NCBI GenBank assembly: GCA_016190375.1
Contig: JACPQR010000111.1
Coordinates: 21,457 to 85,456, forward strand
Reading direction: 5' to 3'
Length of the DNA: 64,000 nt
DNA from: Deltaproteobacteria bacterium
GTDB taxonomy: Bacteria; Myxococcota_A; Polyangia; JACPQR01
Under the pieces are notes generated by a model. It saw only the letters and a program-made list of their open reading frames with translations, was not told the origin of the DNA and did not search any database. Positions 26,699 to 36,209 of the stretch are shown in pieces. Positions within the stretch are counted from its first letter, which is position 1, and every line of letters begins with the position of its first letter. The position numbers were made by a program, and so were the translations under genes.

Positions 26699-29323
26699 TC
26701 ACTCCGGCGGAGTGAGCGAGCGCACGGAGCGTCGAAGCGGGGGGGTCCGCGGGGGGGGCGAAGCCCCTCCCGCGCTCAATAGGTACGCGGCGATCCTCGC
26801 CTCGAGATCGGCCGGTCTCTCGGTCCCCCCGGACGGCTCGGCCAGCCGGTACGGGCCGCGGTCTCGTGGACCCCGCAGGACGCCCATGTCGACGAAAGAC
26901 GCGAAGGCGTTCTCGAGGATCGGCTTCGAGATCGCCTCGGACCGATCGATCTCACCCGCCAGGTACATCTGCTCGCCGAGGACCAGGGAGCGCTTGCAGA
27001 GCTCCTTCTTCGAGGTCGCGGCGCTTCGGCCGACCAGCACCTCCAGCGATCGAGCCGCGAGACGACAGCCCTCCACGAAGTTGGCGAGGAGCGACGCGTA
27101 CAGCGCCAGCGCGTCCCCGTTCGGACCGAGCACGCCGTCGGCACCTCTGGTCACCTTCCCGTCCTGGACCATGGCGTCCACGGTGCTCTCGAGGACCTCC
27201 TCGAAGGAGACGTCGGCCCTCAAGACGAACTCGTACTTGAACAGTCGCGACAGCTCCTCGACGCGCTCGGACACGGCGGCGAGGTCCCTGGGCCGTCCGG
27301 GGGCCAGGAGCGCCGTCGCGACGAGCGCCGACGGCACGAAGTGATGGAGCAGGTTCGACTTGTAGTAGTCGAGCGCGAGCCGGCGCGACGGTGGGACCTG
27401 GAAGATCGCGTCCTCTCCCTCGCCGTGCCTCGTGACCAGTCCGGCTTCGACGAACAGCGCCATGCCCTCGTCGAGCGAGTCGATGCGCACGGTGCCCCGG
27501 TCGAGCACCGCCGACGCGAAGCGTGCTCCTCGCGCCTCGAGCTCACGGCAGAGCAGGCCCACCTCTTCGACGAGCCGCCCACGCTCCATCCCCCGCCTGC
27601 CGTGCGATAGCAGCGCCGTCGCGAGCAGCGACGACACCGTCACCGAGGTCGCCCTCCCGATCTGGTAGACGACCTGGTGCGAGAGCCTCTGGACGATCTG
27701 CCGGCGTCCCGGCTCCGAGGCGGCATCCTCGTCTCGCTGTTCCGAGAGGTGCGTGCCGAGGTCGATGATCTCCCCGAAGTCGAGGCGCAACCGTCCATAC
27801 CGTGCGCGCAGCACCTTGGGAGTCCTGAACAGACTCGAGATGCCCTCCGGTTCCTTGTCCGCGCCCGACAGCTCTCTCAGGTAGGACTTCTCCTCGATGA
27901 TTCGCGAGTAGGTGATGGACGCGGGCACGAGCTGGGGCCTGCACTGCGGCAGATCGCAGGCGGCATCGACGATCATCGCCATCAGCCCGCTCTTCGGGTG
28001 CAGGAGCCGGCCCGTGCGCGACCTCGTCCCCTCGATGAAGAACTCGATCGGATGCCCATCGCGCAGGAGCACCCTCACGTAGGCCTTGAAGACGGCCGCG
28101 TACAGGGCGTTGCCCTGGAGGCTCCGGCGAAGGAAGAACGCGCCCGCGTGCCGGAAGATCGTCCCGAGCGGAAAGAACGAAAGGTTGATGCCGGCGGCGA
28201 TGTACGGCGGCGCGAGGTTGTTCTCGAAGAACGTGGAGGACATCACGAGGTAGTCGACGTGGCTGCGATGCGCCGGTAAGAGGACCAGCGGCCCCCGGCG
28301 CGACGCGTCGCGCACGCGCTCGAGACCCTCCTCGTCCACGTCGAGCCCGGCGAAGATCCGATCGCGGATGACCTGGAAGATCCGATCGAGAAGGACGAGC
28401 ACCCAGTAGCTCATCCGCGCCTCGATCTCGCGAACGAGCTTCTTCGCCCGCTTCTCGATGGCGCCGAGGGGCTTCTTCTCCACGCGAGCCACCTCACCGA
28501 TCCGCGTCCGCACGGGCACGGACCGCAGGACCTCTGCCCGCACCCTGTCCTGTGACCGCACGGGTGGCCCCAGGATGATCCGGCGTTCGCGCTCGAGCCT
28601 CTTGAGGAGGGCGAACCGTACCTTCGACGCGATCACGCCGTTTGGCTCGGTGACGTTCGCGGCCACGAACGCGGCGAGGTCGAGCGGCTGCCCGACCCGC
28701 AGGATCGCGTTGCGGAAGTTGAGGAGAAACTGCAGCGCCATGCGGACGCGACCCGGCCACTCCTGCGGTCCGAAGACCGCATCGACGAGCGACCTCCCCC
28801 TTCGCTCCGGCTGCTTTCCCCAGACGAACGTGTGAGGCACGAGGAGGATCGGCCGTTCGCTCGTTCGCTGCAGGCCCACCAGGGACTCGATGTGGTCGAC
28901 CGGGAATGCGAGACCTCGCGGCGCGGCGCGGTAGGAGTGGGGGGGCCGCTTGAGGAAGAGGAGTGCGGACTGGCCGGCGCCGACGACCTCCCCCAGCTCC
29001 CGCTCCTCCGGTCGACGCCGCCCGAGCCGGTACGCGATCCAGCGCCAGAGCGAGCGGAACGGGAGCTGTCCGAGGTCGTTGACGAAGCGCAGCGCCGGCA
29101 GTCCCAGCTTCTGGGTGAAGAAGTTGAGACAAGCGTAGTCCAGGAACGACAGGGACCTCAGGACGTAGACCACGGTGCCGCGCTGCGCGGCCTGGCGCAC
29201 GGTGGCATCGAGCGCCGCGTCCACCTGCAGCGCCGCGAAGAAGCGGCGGTACAGCCAGCGCAGAAGTGCCCCCGGCTCGTACGGCCTGCCCGGGGGCGCC
29301 AGCGTGACGGAGCGTTCGGCCAC
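26699..29323 (-). CDS. plsB: Glycerol-3-phosphate 1-O-acyltransferase
   Basis: 874 residues. PlsB adds the first acyl chain to glycerol-3-phosphate at the inner membrane, opening phospholipid synthesis. The acyltransferase block is complete: motif I 'PAHRSHVDYLVMS' (HxxxxD, about residue 355), motif II 'GAFFLRRSLQGN' (about 395), motif III 'FIEGTRSRTGRLLHPK' (about 430) and motif IV 'LVPASITYSRIIEE'. The N-terminal 300 residues and a C-terminal helical region match the long bacterial PlsB rather than PlsY/PlsC. Length is a little above the E. coli enzyme. Confidence 0.93.
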   Translation of the reverse strand: MAERSVTLAPPGRPYEPGALLRWLYRRFFAALQVDAALDATVRQAAQRGTVVYVLRSLSFLDYACLNFFTQKLGLPALRFVNDLGQLPFRSLWRWIAYRLGRRRPEERELGEVVGAGQSALLFLKRPPHSYRAAPRGLAFPVDHIESLVGLQRTSERPILLVPHTFVWGKQPERRGRSLVDAVFGPQEWPGRVRMALQFLLNFRNAILRVGQPLDLAAFVAANVTEPNGVIASKVRFALLKRLERERRIILGPPVRSQDRVRAEVLRSVPVRTRIGEVARVEKKPLGAIEKRAKKLVREIEARMSYWVLVLLDRIFQVIRDRIFAGLDVDEEGLERVRDASRRGPLVLLPAHRSHVDYLVMSSTFFENNLAPPYIAAGINLSFFPLGTIFRHAGAFFLRRSLQGNALYAAVFKAYVRVLLRDGHPIEFFIEGTRSRTGRLLHPKSGLMAMIVDAACDLPQCRPQLVPASITYSRIIEEKSYLRELSGADKEPEGISSLFRTPKVLRARYGRLRLDFGEIIDLGTHLSEQRDEDAASEPGRRQIVQRLSHQVVYQIGRATSVTVSSLLATALLSHGRRGMERGRLVEEVGLLCRELEARGARFASAVLDRGTVRIDSLDEGMALFVEAGLVTRHGEGEDAIFQVPPSRRLALDYYKSNLLHHFVPSALVATALLAPGRPRDLAAVSERVEELSRLFKYEFVLRADVSFEEVLESTVDAMVQDGKVTRGADGVLGPNGDALALYASLLANFVEGCRLAARSLEVLVGRSAATSKKELCKRSLVLGEQMYLAGEIDRSEAISKPILENAFASFVDMGVLRGPRDRGPYRLAEPSGGTERPADLEARIAAYLLSAGGASPPPRTPPLRRSVRSLTPPE

Positions 29324-29353
29324 GGTCCGCCGGAGAGTAGCGCTTTTCGGGTC

Positions 29354-29746
29354 TCAGCCCACGAGGGCTATCGTCGCGAGGAGCGCCAGTGTCGCGCTGC
29401 CCAGGAGCGGCGCCAGAGCCTCGAGGTGCCAGCGCGGAGCCCTCTCGTCCGACCGTACCGCCTCGTGGGGCACCCCGATCGGTCCCAGCGCGATCGTCAG
29501 CTCGGGTACGCCGGAGTCCTCGGCCACCGCCACGTCGTGAATGGTCGCCACCCGGGCCGTGGCGTCGGGCCCGCTCGTCGGGTCGTCGACGGTGACCTGC
29601 GCACCCCTGCGCAGGAAACCGAGCCGCGCGACGAGGGCCGCGCCGCCCATCCCCTGGCGCAGCTCCAGCCGCAGCGGAGCCTGCACGCCTTCGATTCGCA
29701 CGCGAACGGGTGTCAGGATTTCGTCGACCGGGAGATGATTCGCCAT
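29354..29746 (-). CDS. Small membrane-anchored beta-domain protein (PilZ-like at best)
   Basis: 130 residues from ATG 29746; no strong ribosome site. The first 100 residues read as short beta strands ('PVRVRIEGVQAPLRLELRQ', 'LRRGAQVTVDDP', 'ARVATIHDVAVAEDSGVPELTIALG'), a pattern that recalls PilZ domains, but the RxxxR c-di-GMP motif is not clear. A C-terminal hydrophobic helix ('LAPLLGSATLALLATIALVG') ends the protein as a tail anchor. It lies between plsB and the divergent rhomboid gene. Confidence 0.55.
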   Translation of the reverse strand: MANHLPVDEILTPVRVRIEGVQAPLRLELRQGMGGAALVARLGFLRRGAQVTVDDPTSGPDATARVATIHDVAVAEDSGVPELTIALGPIGVPHEAVRSDERAPRWHLEALAPLLGSATLALLATIALVG

Positions 29747-29828
29747 TGGGTCGCGATGCCATGACTGCAATGCGGCGGTCCAGTTTCCGGCCAACGGGGA
29801 CCGAGTGTGGCAAACTGCTCCACTCCCG

Positions 29829-30584
29829 ATGGCCGCTCCAGCTCGACCAGCGCGACCTCGCACGCCCGTCTCGATCGCGATCCTCGCGGTCAACGTGGCC
29901 GTGTTCGTGGCCCAGCTCGCGCTGCCCGGCCCCTCCGGAGAGGTCGACGAGGTCGCGCTGCGCCTCGCGCTCTGGGCGCCGTCGCTCTGGGATGGCGAGG
30001 TCTGGCGCCTGCTCACCGCGGCCTTCATCCACTTCGGGCCGCTGCACATCTTCTTCAACATGTTCGTGCTCTGGGACATCGGACGCCTGTGCGAGGTGGT
30101 GGTCCGCCCCGCTCGCTACGCCCTGCTCTACGCGGCGTCGGCCGTCGGCGGCACCGTCGCGAGCACGCTCTTCACCCGCGGGCTCTCCGGCGGCGCCTCT
30201 GGAGCGCTCTTCGGCGTCGCCGGCGCGCTCCTCGCGCTCGTCCTCCTCGACCGCGAGCGCCGCGTCTTCGTCCAGCGCGACCGGCTCAAGGGGCTGCTCC
30301 TGCGCTTCCTCGTCATCAACATGGCCTTGCAGTTCGCGATCCCGCACATCGACATCGCCGCGCACGTGGGCGGCTGCGTCACAGGCGCGGCGGTCGGGGC
30401 GTACCTGTTCGGGCGGAGCCCGCTGTCGGGCGATCGGGGCGCGCCCATCCGCAGGGCGTCGCTGGCCGCCCTGATCCTCATCCTGCTGGTAGCGGCCTAC
30501 TCGCTGCACCCCGTCGGCCACCCCCGCTTCGAGGCCTGGCGGATCAGCCCCGCCCGCCTCATCGACATCTTGCTCGGCAACTGA
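29829..30584 (+). CDS. Rhomboid family intramembrane serine protease
   Basis: 251 residues from ATG 29829 (a GTG 24 bases upstream is possible). Six membrane segments are visible. The rhomboid hallmarks are 'LLTAAFIHFGPLHIFFNMFVLW' (HxxxN), the catalytic Ser in 'GGASGALFG' (GxSG), and the catalytic His in 'IAAHVGGCVTGAAVG'. The protease cleaves membrane-protein helices within the inner membrane. Substrate unknown. It is followed by rplM 74 bases later, with the ribosomal promoter between them. Confidence 0.9.
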   Translation: MAAPARPARPRTPVSIAILAVNVAVFVAQLALPGPSGEVDEVALRLALWAPSLWDGEVWRLLTAAFIHFGPLHIFFNMFVLWDIGRLCEVVVRPARYALLYAASAVGGTVASTLFTRGLSGGASGALFGVAGALLALVLLDRERRVFVQRDRLKGLLLRFLVINMALQFAIPHIDIAAHVGGCVTGAAVGAYLFGRSPLSGDRGAPIRRASLAALILILLVAAYSLHPVGHPRFEAWRISPARLIDILLGN

Positions 30585-30602
30585 CCGTCGCGGGGGGCTG
30601 CC

Positions 30603-30631
30603 TTGACAGGGGCTCCAGGCCCGACTAGAAG
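30603..30631 (+). promoter_or_regulatory. Sigma-70 promoter of rplM-rpsI(-argC)
   Basis: A perfect -35 box TTGACA (30603-30608) and TAGAAG (30626-30631, 4/6 to TATAAT) are spaced by exactly 17 bases. Transcription would start near 30638, giving a leader of about 20 bases to the rplM ATG at 30659, with AAAGG as ribosome site. Confidence 0.65.
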
Positions 30632-30658
30632 GTGCCCCCTGTTTGCGAGAAAAGGCGA

Positions 30659-31087
30659 ATGCGTACCTACAGTGCCAAGCCAGGCGAGATCGAGCGCAAG
30701 TGGTTCGTCGTCGACGCGCGGGATCAGGTCCTGGGCAGGCTCGCTAGCAACGTGGCGAACGTCCTGAGGGGCAAGCACCGCCCGACGTTCACGCCCCACG
30801 TCGACACGGGCGACTTCGTGATCGTCATCAACGCGAGCCAGCTGAAGCTGACGGGCACCAAGCTCACCCAGAAGATGTACCACCGGTTCTCGGGGTATCC
30901 GGGTGGATTCCGATCGGTCGAGGCGCGGCACGTCCTCGAGCGCAAGCCGGACTTCGTCCTCCGCAAGGCGGTCGCCGGCATGCTTCCGAAGAACGTCCTC
31001 GGCCGGCAGCTTCTTTCCAAGCTCAAGGTTTACCGGGGCGCCGAGCATCCGCACGCGGCGCAGAAGCCCGAGACGCTGTCCTTCTGA
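30659..31087 (+). CDS. rplM: 50S ribosomal protein L13
   Basis: 142 residues, the same length as the E. coli protein. ATG 30659 gives the expected start [20 protein letters not shown] precedes it. Family blocks '[16 protein letters not shown]', '[16 protein letters not shown]', '[13 protein letters not shown]', '[22 protein letters not shown]' and '[11 protein letters not shown]' are all present. L13 is an early-assembling large-subunit protein. rpsI follows after 13 bases, the classic pairing, under the promoter at 30603-30631. Confidence 0.97.
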   Translation: MRTYSAKPGEIERKWFVVDARDQVLGRLASNVANVLRGKHRPTFTPHVDTGDFVIVINASQLKLTGTKLTQKMYHRFSGYPGGFRSVEARHVLERKPDFVLRKAVAGMLPKNVLGRQLLSKLKVYRGAEHPHAAQKPETLSF

Positions 31088-31100
31088 TTGCAGGGGTGTC

Positions 31101-31499
31101 ATGGCACAGGTTCAGAATCGCTGGTACGCGACCGGAAAACGCAAGACGGCCATCGCGCGCGTGTGGCTGACCCCGGGTACGGGGCAGATCACCGTCAACG
31201 GCCGCCCGATTGAGATCTTCTTCGGCCGCGCGACCTCGCAGATGGTGCTCAGGCAGCCCCTCGAGCTCATCGAGGTCCAGGACAAGTACGACGTTCGCGC
31301 GTTCGTATGCGGCGGCGGGGAGAGCGGTCAGGCCGACGCCATCAAGCACGGGATCTCGAAGGCGCTCCTGGTCGAGAACCCCGAACGCCGCCTTCCGCTG
31401 AAGCGCGCCGGCTTCCTCACGCGCGACGCGCGCAAGAAGGAGCGGAAGAAGTACGGGCAGCCGGGAGCACGCAAGCGCTTCCAGTTCTCCAAGCGGTAG
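31101..31499 (+). CDS. rpsI: 30S ribosomal protein S9
   Basis: 132 residues from ATG 31101 (GGGG upstream). The start '[29 protein letters not shown]' and the end '[29 protein letters not shown]' are diagnostic; the C-terminal KR tail reaches the ribosomal P site. It forms the usual rplM-rpsI operon. argC begins 17 bases downstream, probably on the same transcript. Confidence 0.97.
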   Translation: MAQVQNRWYATGKRKTAIARVWLTPGTGQITVNGRPIEIFFGRATSQMVLRQPLELIEVQDKYDVRAFVCGGGESGQADAIKHGISKALLVENPERRLPLKRAGFLTRDARKKERKKYGQPGARKRFQFSKR

Positions 31500-31516
31500 T
31501 CCGGGCCTCTTCGACC

Positions 31517-32569
31517 TTGATCCGCGTCGCGATCGTCGGCGCCACGGGCTACACGGGCGCGGAGCTTCTCAGGCTTCTCCTGTCGCACCCCGAAGTCGAG
31601 GTCACGCACCTCGCAGCCCACGGCCGCGCCGGGATGCGGCTGTCCGAGGCCCTGCCGTCGCTCTCGGGCCTCCTGGATTTGCCGCTCGAGCCATTCGATG
31701 CCGCGAGGGTGGCCGAGGCGGCCGACGTGGCGTTCTGCGGGCTCCCCCACGGGGCGTCCGCGCCGGCGGTGAGCGCGCTCCTCGAGGCGGGGTTGAAGGT
31801 CCTCGACCTGTCGGCCGACTTTCGCCTCCGCGATCCCGCCGTGTACGAGGCCTGGTATGGAGCGCATCCGCACACGGAGCTCTGCGCGCGCTCCGTCTAT
31901 GGACTGCCCGAGCTTCACCGGGAGGCGATCGCGGCGGCGCGTTTGATCGCCGTGCCAGGCTGCTATCCGACGAGCGCGATCCTGTGTCTCGCTCCGCTCC
32001 TCGCGAACCGCCTGATCGAGCCCAAGAGCATCGTCATCGACTCGAAGTCGGGCGTCAGCGGGGCCGGCCGCACTCCGTCGCCGACGACGCACCTCCCGGA
32101 GACCGCGGAGGGAATCCGCGCCTACAAGGTCGCGGGCACGCACCGCCACACGCCCGAGATCGAGCAGGAGCTCTCGAGCGTCGCCGGCGAGCCGATCACC
32201 GTCACGTTCACGCCCCATCTCGCGCCGATGACGCGCGGGATCCTGACGACCGCCTACGCCACGCCCAGAGCCGAGGCCTTGGGCGGCTTGGCCGATGGGG
32301 CGTGCCAGGACCTGGCGAGGAGCTTCTTCTCCGGCTCCCCGTCGGTTCGCGTCCTCGACCCCGGGCGGCTGCCGGACACGTTGTTCGTTCGCGGCTCGAA
32401 CTTCGCGCACCTCGCCTATGCCGTCGATCGTCGCGCCAGCCGCATCCTGGCCTTTGCCGCGATCGACAACCTGGTGAAGGGAGCCGCCGGTCAGGCCGTC
32501 CAATGCCTGAACCTGATGTTCGGGCTACCCGAGGGCACGGGCCTTGGTGGGGCTCCGATGTTCCCTTAG
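31517..32569 (+). CDS. argC: N-acetyl-gamma-glutamyl-phosphate reductase
   Basis: 350 residues from a TTG start at 31517, chosen because it places the Rossmann motif right at the N-terminus ('IRVAIVGATGYTGAELLRLL'). ArgC reduces N-acetylglutamyl-phosphate with NADPH in arginine synthesis. The active-site Cys lies in 'VPGCYPTSAIL' (about residue 145) and other blocks are 'LDLSADFRLRD', 'KSGVSGAGR' and 'FTPHLAPMTRGIL'. 'AIDNLVKGAAGQAVQ' near the end is the usual family signature. Its position behind rplM-rpsI matches an arrangement common in delta-proteobacteria, as I recall. Confidence 0.95.
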   Translation: MIRVAIVGATGYTGAELLRLLLSHPEVEVTHLAAHGRAGMRLSEALPSLSGLLDLPLEPFDAARVAEAADVAFCGLPHGASAPAVSALLEAGLKVLDLSADFRLRDPAVYEAWYGAHPHTELCARSVYGLPELHREAIAAARLIAVPGCYPTSAILCLAPLLANRLIEPKSIVIDSKSGVSGAGRTPSPTTHLPETAEGIRAYKVAGTHRHTPEIEQELSSVAGEPITVTFTPHLAPMTRGILTTAYATPRAEALGGLADGACQDLARSFFSGSPSVRVLDPGRLPDTLFVRGSNFAHLAYAVDRRASRILAFAAIDNLVKGAAGQAVQCLNLMFGLPEGTGLGGAPMFP

Positions 32570-32611
32570 CCCCGAACCGAGCTTTTCGGGGCGCCCGCCG
32601 GTAGACTGTCG

Positions 32612-33820
32612 ATGCACATGTGGCGGCGATCTCGAGCCAGGCGGGCGGAGCATCGTCCATCCCCCGCCCTCCTTCTCGCGGCGTCGCTCGTGCTGCACGG
32701 GGCGCTGCTCCTGACCCTGCCCAAGGCGAGCGACGCCATCGGCACGATCGACGACGACCTGGTCCCAATCAGCGCCGAGCTCCTTCGCGCCGCGAACCCC
32801 GAACCGGGCGATCCAAGGGAGGGCTCGGCGGCTCAGACGAACCAAAGAGCGCAAGAAACCCCGCCGCCACCCGAGCCCGTGGGAACCATCGTTCGGGAGA
32901 AGGTCCGCCGCCGGCCGCACACCCCGAGGAGCCAGGATCCCGACGGCGGCGTCGCCCAGAGCGCCGTCCCCGATGGTGGCACCGCGCCCGCGCAGGCCGG
33001 CGATCGGCGAACCCGTGGCCTCGCCGCGAGGCTTCCCACCAACGTTCGCTTCGCGGTGATCGCCAGGCCCGCGCTGCTTGCGGGCTCTCCGCACGAGGAG
33101 GCAGGCCGCGAGACGATCCGTCGAGCCATCGGGATGCGCGTTAGGCGAACCGAGGACGGCGGGACCGTGGATCCTCTGGCCTCGCTCGAGGAGATCGTCG
33201 TCGTGACGGCGAACCCCTTCCAACCCGGGAACTTCACCGCCGCCGCAGCCGGCGCCGAAGACGCCTCGCCGCCCGGCTTCGAGAGAAGGGGCGGCCAGCT
33301 CGTCAGGAAGGCGACCCCAGCGGCCCCGCGCCCGGGATCCGACGGCGCTGCCGCCGTTCCGCCGGCTCCGCGGTTTGCGTGGCGCAACCGCCTTCTGACG
33401 CTCGCCGACCCCACGGACGGCAGCCCCAAGCCCGTCGTCGCGCTCGTCGGGAACGACCTGACCAGCCTCACCTTCGGCCGTCTGGACGTCCCCATCCCGC
33501 CCAGGATCGACCTCGTCGCCTTCGAGAGGGAGGACCACGGCGCGATCGCCAAGGCCTCCGCGACCTTCGACACGGAGGAGGCCGCGACCCGGGCTCTGTC
33601 CGCGTGGCAGGAGGAGCTGGCCTCGAGGTGCCGCTCGCTGCTCCTTGCGGCGATAGGCCTGGGCGCCGCTTGCCGGCGGGTCGAGCTCACCCAGGAGGGC
33701 GCGACCATCCGCGGAACCCTCGCCGTCGAGCGCGACGAGGTGCAGGCCGTCCTCGGTGTGCTGCAGACCGCGATGCGCTCGCGGCGCCGTCCCCGCCCGG
33801 CGGCGCCGGTGCCGCAATAG
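32612..33820 (+). CDS. Single-pass membrane protein with periplasmic Pro-rich region, unknown
   Basis: 402 residues. A short basic N-terminus and one hydrophobic segment (about 16-36, 'PALLLAASLVLHGALLLTLP') are followed by a long Pro/Arg/Gly-rich region (40-280) and a folded C-terminus (about 285-390) with 'LDVPIPPRIDLVAFEREDHGAIAKASATF'. The one-anchor plus Pro-rich layout recalls TonB or TolA, but the C-terminal TonB motif (YP) is not visible. It starts 42 bases after argC. Not recognised. Confidence 0.65.
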   Translation: MHMWRRSRARRAEHRPSPALLLAASLVLHGALLLTLPKASDAIGTIDDDLVPISAELLRAANPEPGDPREGSAAQTNQRAQETPPPPEPVGTIVREKVRRRPHTPRSQDPDGGVAQSAVPDGGTAPAQAGDRRTRGLAARLPTNVRFAVIARPALLAGSPHEEAGRETIRRAIGMRVRRTEDGGTVDPLASLEEIVVVTANPFQPGNFTAAAAGAEDASPPGFERRGGQLVRKATPAAPRPGSDGAAAVPPAPRFAWRNRLLTLADPTDGSPKPVVALVGNDLTSLTFGRLDVPIPPRIDLVAFEREDHGAIAKASATFDTEEAATRALSAWQEELASRCRSLLLAAIGLGAACRRVELTQEGATIRGTLAVERDEVQAVLGVLQTAMRSRRRPRPAAPVPQ

Positions 33821-33857
33821 ATTGACTCCGACTACTCGTCATCTGTACAGTCTCGTC

Positions 33858-36209
33858 ATGCGTTCAGCGGTCCGGTTCCGCGAGACTGGGCTCGAGCATG
33901 TCCTCGCCCAGTGGGAGGATCGGTGGGCCTTCCGGGGCTGCATCGCAGCCGATCGGACCCAGGACCCCCAGCCAGCCCGGCTCGTCTCGCTGCCCGAGGA
34001 CCTGCCGCCCCCGCTCCGGGACGCCCTGTCGGCACGCGGCGTGAGCGCGCTGTACACCCATCAGGGCGAGGCGATACGGCACGCCCGCGCGGGCCGGCAC
34101 GTGGTGGTGGCGACGCCCACGGCCAGCGGGAAGTCGCTCTGCTACGTCATCCCGATCCTGGAGCGTCTCATCCGCGAGCCCGAGGCACGCGCGCTCCTCC
34201 TCTTCCCGACCAAGGCCCTGTCGCGGGACCAGGAGGACGCCATTCGCCGGATGATCCGCGATGCCGGCGTGGATGCCACGGGTCTGTCCGCGGTGACGTA
34301 CGACGGCGACACGCCGGCCGACGCGAGGGCGCGCGCTCGAGACTCGTCGCGGATCATCTTCACGAACCCCGACATGCTCCACGCGGGGATCCTTCCGCAT
34401 CACGCGTCCTGGGCGAAGTTCTTCTCGGGCCTCCGCTTCGTCGTCATCGACGAGGTCCACACCTACCGCGGCGTCTTCGGCAGCCACGTGGCGAACGTGC
34501 TCAGACGCCTGAAGCGCGTCGCCGCCTTTCACGGAGCGCGGCCGACCTTCGTCCTCAGCTCGGCCACCATCGCCAACCCGAGAGAGCACGCCGCCGAGCT
34601 CGTCGGAGACGAGGTCGGCCTGGTCGACGAGAGCGGCTCGCCCCAGGGGCGCCGCCGGTTCATCCTCTACAACCCCCCCGTGGTCAACGCCGAGCTCGGC
34701 ATCCGCGCGAGCTACCGGAAGGAGACGGCGCGGATCGCGTCCGACCTCGTTCTTGCGGACGTCGCGACGATCGTGTTCGCCGGCAGCCGCAACGGCGTCG
34801 AGGTGATCTTGAAGTACCTTCAGGACTCGCTTGCGAGGGACGGCCTCGACCGATCGCTAGTCGAGGGCTACCGGGGAGGTTACCTGCCCGACACCCGGCG
34901 CCGGATCGAGCGCGGACTTCGTGACGGCTCGGTGCGGGGCGTCGTCGCCACGAGCGCGCTCGAGCTCGGGATCGACATCGGGGAGATCGACGCGTGCGTC
35001 TGCGCTGGCTGGCCAGGCAGCGTCGCGGCCCTCTGGCAGCGCTCGGGCCGAGCGGGCCGGCGCGGCGGCCTGTCCCTGACGATCCTCGTTGCGTCGTCGA
35101 ATCCCATCGATCAGTTCCTCGCGCGAGAGCCGGAGTTCCTCCTGGGCGCCCCGGTCGAGCACGCACGGATCGACCCGGACAACCTGGAGATCCTGCTCCC
35201 GCACGTGAAGTGCGCCGCCTTCGAGCTCCCGTTCGACGTCGACGAGACCTACGGCGGTCTGAAGCTCGAGGACACCAGGGAGATGCTCGGTTTCCTCGTC
35301 GGAAAGCGGGTCCTCTGCGAGTCAGGTGGCCGGTTCCACTGGATGGCCGACGCATACCCGGCGAGCCATGTGTCTCTCCGCCGCGGCGGCTGGGAGAACT
35401 TCGTCGTGATCGACGAGGTCCACGACAAGGTGATCGCCGAGATGGACTTCCGGGGAGCGCACACGATGCTCCACGAGCACGCGATCTACCAGCACGAGGG
35501 CGAGCAGTGGGAGGTGACGCGCCTCGATTACGAGAACCGCAAGGGCTACGTCCGAAAGCTCGCGCCCGACTACTACACGGATGCGATGACCTACACGAAG
35601 GTCCACGTCCTCGACGAGTTCGGCACCGGGCGCTCCGGCGTCGGGCCGACCGCCTGGGGCGAGGTCTCGATCGTGGAGAAGGTCGTCGGCTTCAAGAAGA
35701 TCAAGTTCTACACCCACGAGAACGTCGGCTACGGCGATGTGAGGCTCCCCGACCTGCAGATGCACACGACCGCGTTCTGGGTGACCCTTCCCGAGGACGA
35801 GGTGCGTGCGCTCCTCGTCCCTCGCGCCGAGGTCCTCGACGGCCTCGGGGGCCTCGGCTCCGCGCTCCACGACGTCGCGGCGATGACCTTGATGTGCGAT
35901 CCGCACGACCTCGGCCACACGCTCGGCGACAAGAGCGACGAGACGATGCCACCAGGAAAGGAAGGTTCGATCGGCTTCGATCCGACGCTCTTCGTGTACG
36001 ATGGCTACCCGGGCGGGGTGGGCCTCGCCGAGCAGCTACACCAGAGCCGCGCCGCCATTCTCTCGCGAACGCGGGCCCTCGTCGCCTCGTGTCCCTGCAA
36101 GGCCGGCTGTCCGGCGTGCGTGGGGCCAGCGGATGGCTCGCCCCGAAAGACCGTCGCGCTCGCGATCCTGGACCGGCTCCTCGCCGACCCCGCCTGCGAT
36201 GCTGGGTGA
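33858..36209 (+). CDS. mrfA: MrfA/YprA-type DEAD/DEAH helicase with Zn-binding C-terminus
   Basis: 783 residues from ATG 33858. Superfamily-2 motifs are complete: Q-region 'LYTHQGEAIRHARAGRHVVVATPTASGKSL' (Walker A), 'VVIDEVHTYRG' (DEVH), 'LSSATIANP', then 'GVVATSALELGIDIGEIDACVC' and 'QRSGRAGRRGG' (motif VI). The C-terminal DUF1998 region ends in a four-Cys cluster 'CPCKAGCPACVG', the zinc site described for MrfA. In Bacillus MrfA unwinds DNA in a pathway that repairs mitomycin C damage with the exonuclease MrfB. The mrfB-like gene overlaps the 3' end by 11 bases. Confidence 0.9.
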   Translation: MRSAVRFRETGLEHVLAQWEDRWAFRGCIAADRTQDPQPARLVSLPEDLPPPLRDALSARGVSALYTHQGEAIRHARAGRHVVVATPTASGKSLCYVIPILERLIREPEARALLLFPTKALSRDQEDAIRRMIRDAGVDATGLSAVTYDGDTPADARARARDSSRIIFTNPDMLHAGILPHHASWAKFFSGLRFVVIDEVHTYRGVFGSHVANVLRRLKRVAAFHGARPTFVLSSATIANPREHAAELVGDEVGLVDESGSPQGRRRFILYNPPVVNAELGIRASYRKETARIASDLVLADVATIVFAGSRNGVEVILKYLQDSLARDGLDRSLVEGYRGGYLPDTRRRIERGLRDGSVRGVVATSALELGIDIGEIDACVCAGWPGSVAALWQRSGRAGRRGGLSLTILVASSNPIDQFLAREPEFLLGAPVEHARIDPDNLEILLPHVKCAAFELPFDVDETYGGLKLEDTREMLGFLVGKRVLCESGGRFHWMADAYPASHVSLRRGGWENFVVIDEVHDKVIAEMDFRGAHTMLHEHAIYQHEGEQWEVTRLDYENRKGYVRKLAPDYYTDAMTYTKVHVLDEFGTGRSGVGPTAWGEVSIVEKVVGFKKIKFYTHENVGYGDVRLPDLQMHTTAFWVTLPEDEVRALLVPRAEVLDGLGGLGSALHDVAAMTLMCDPHDLGHTLGDKSDETMPPGKEGSIGFDPTLFVYDGYPGGVGLAEQLHQSRAAILSRTRALVASCPCKAGCPACVGPADGSPRKTVALAILDRLLADPACDAG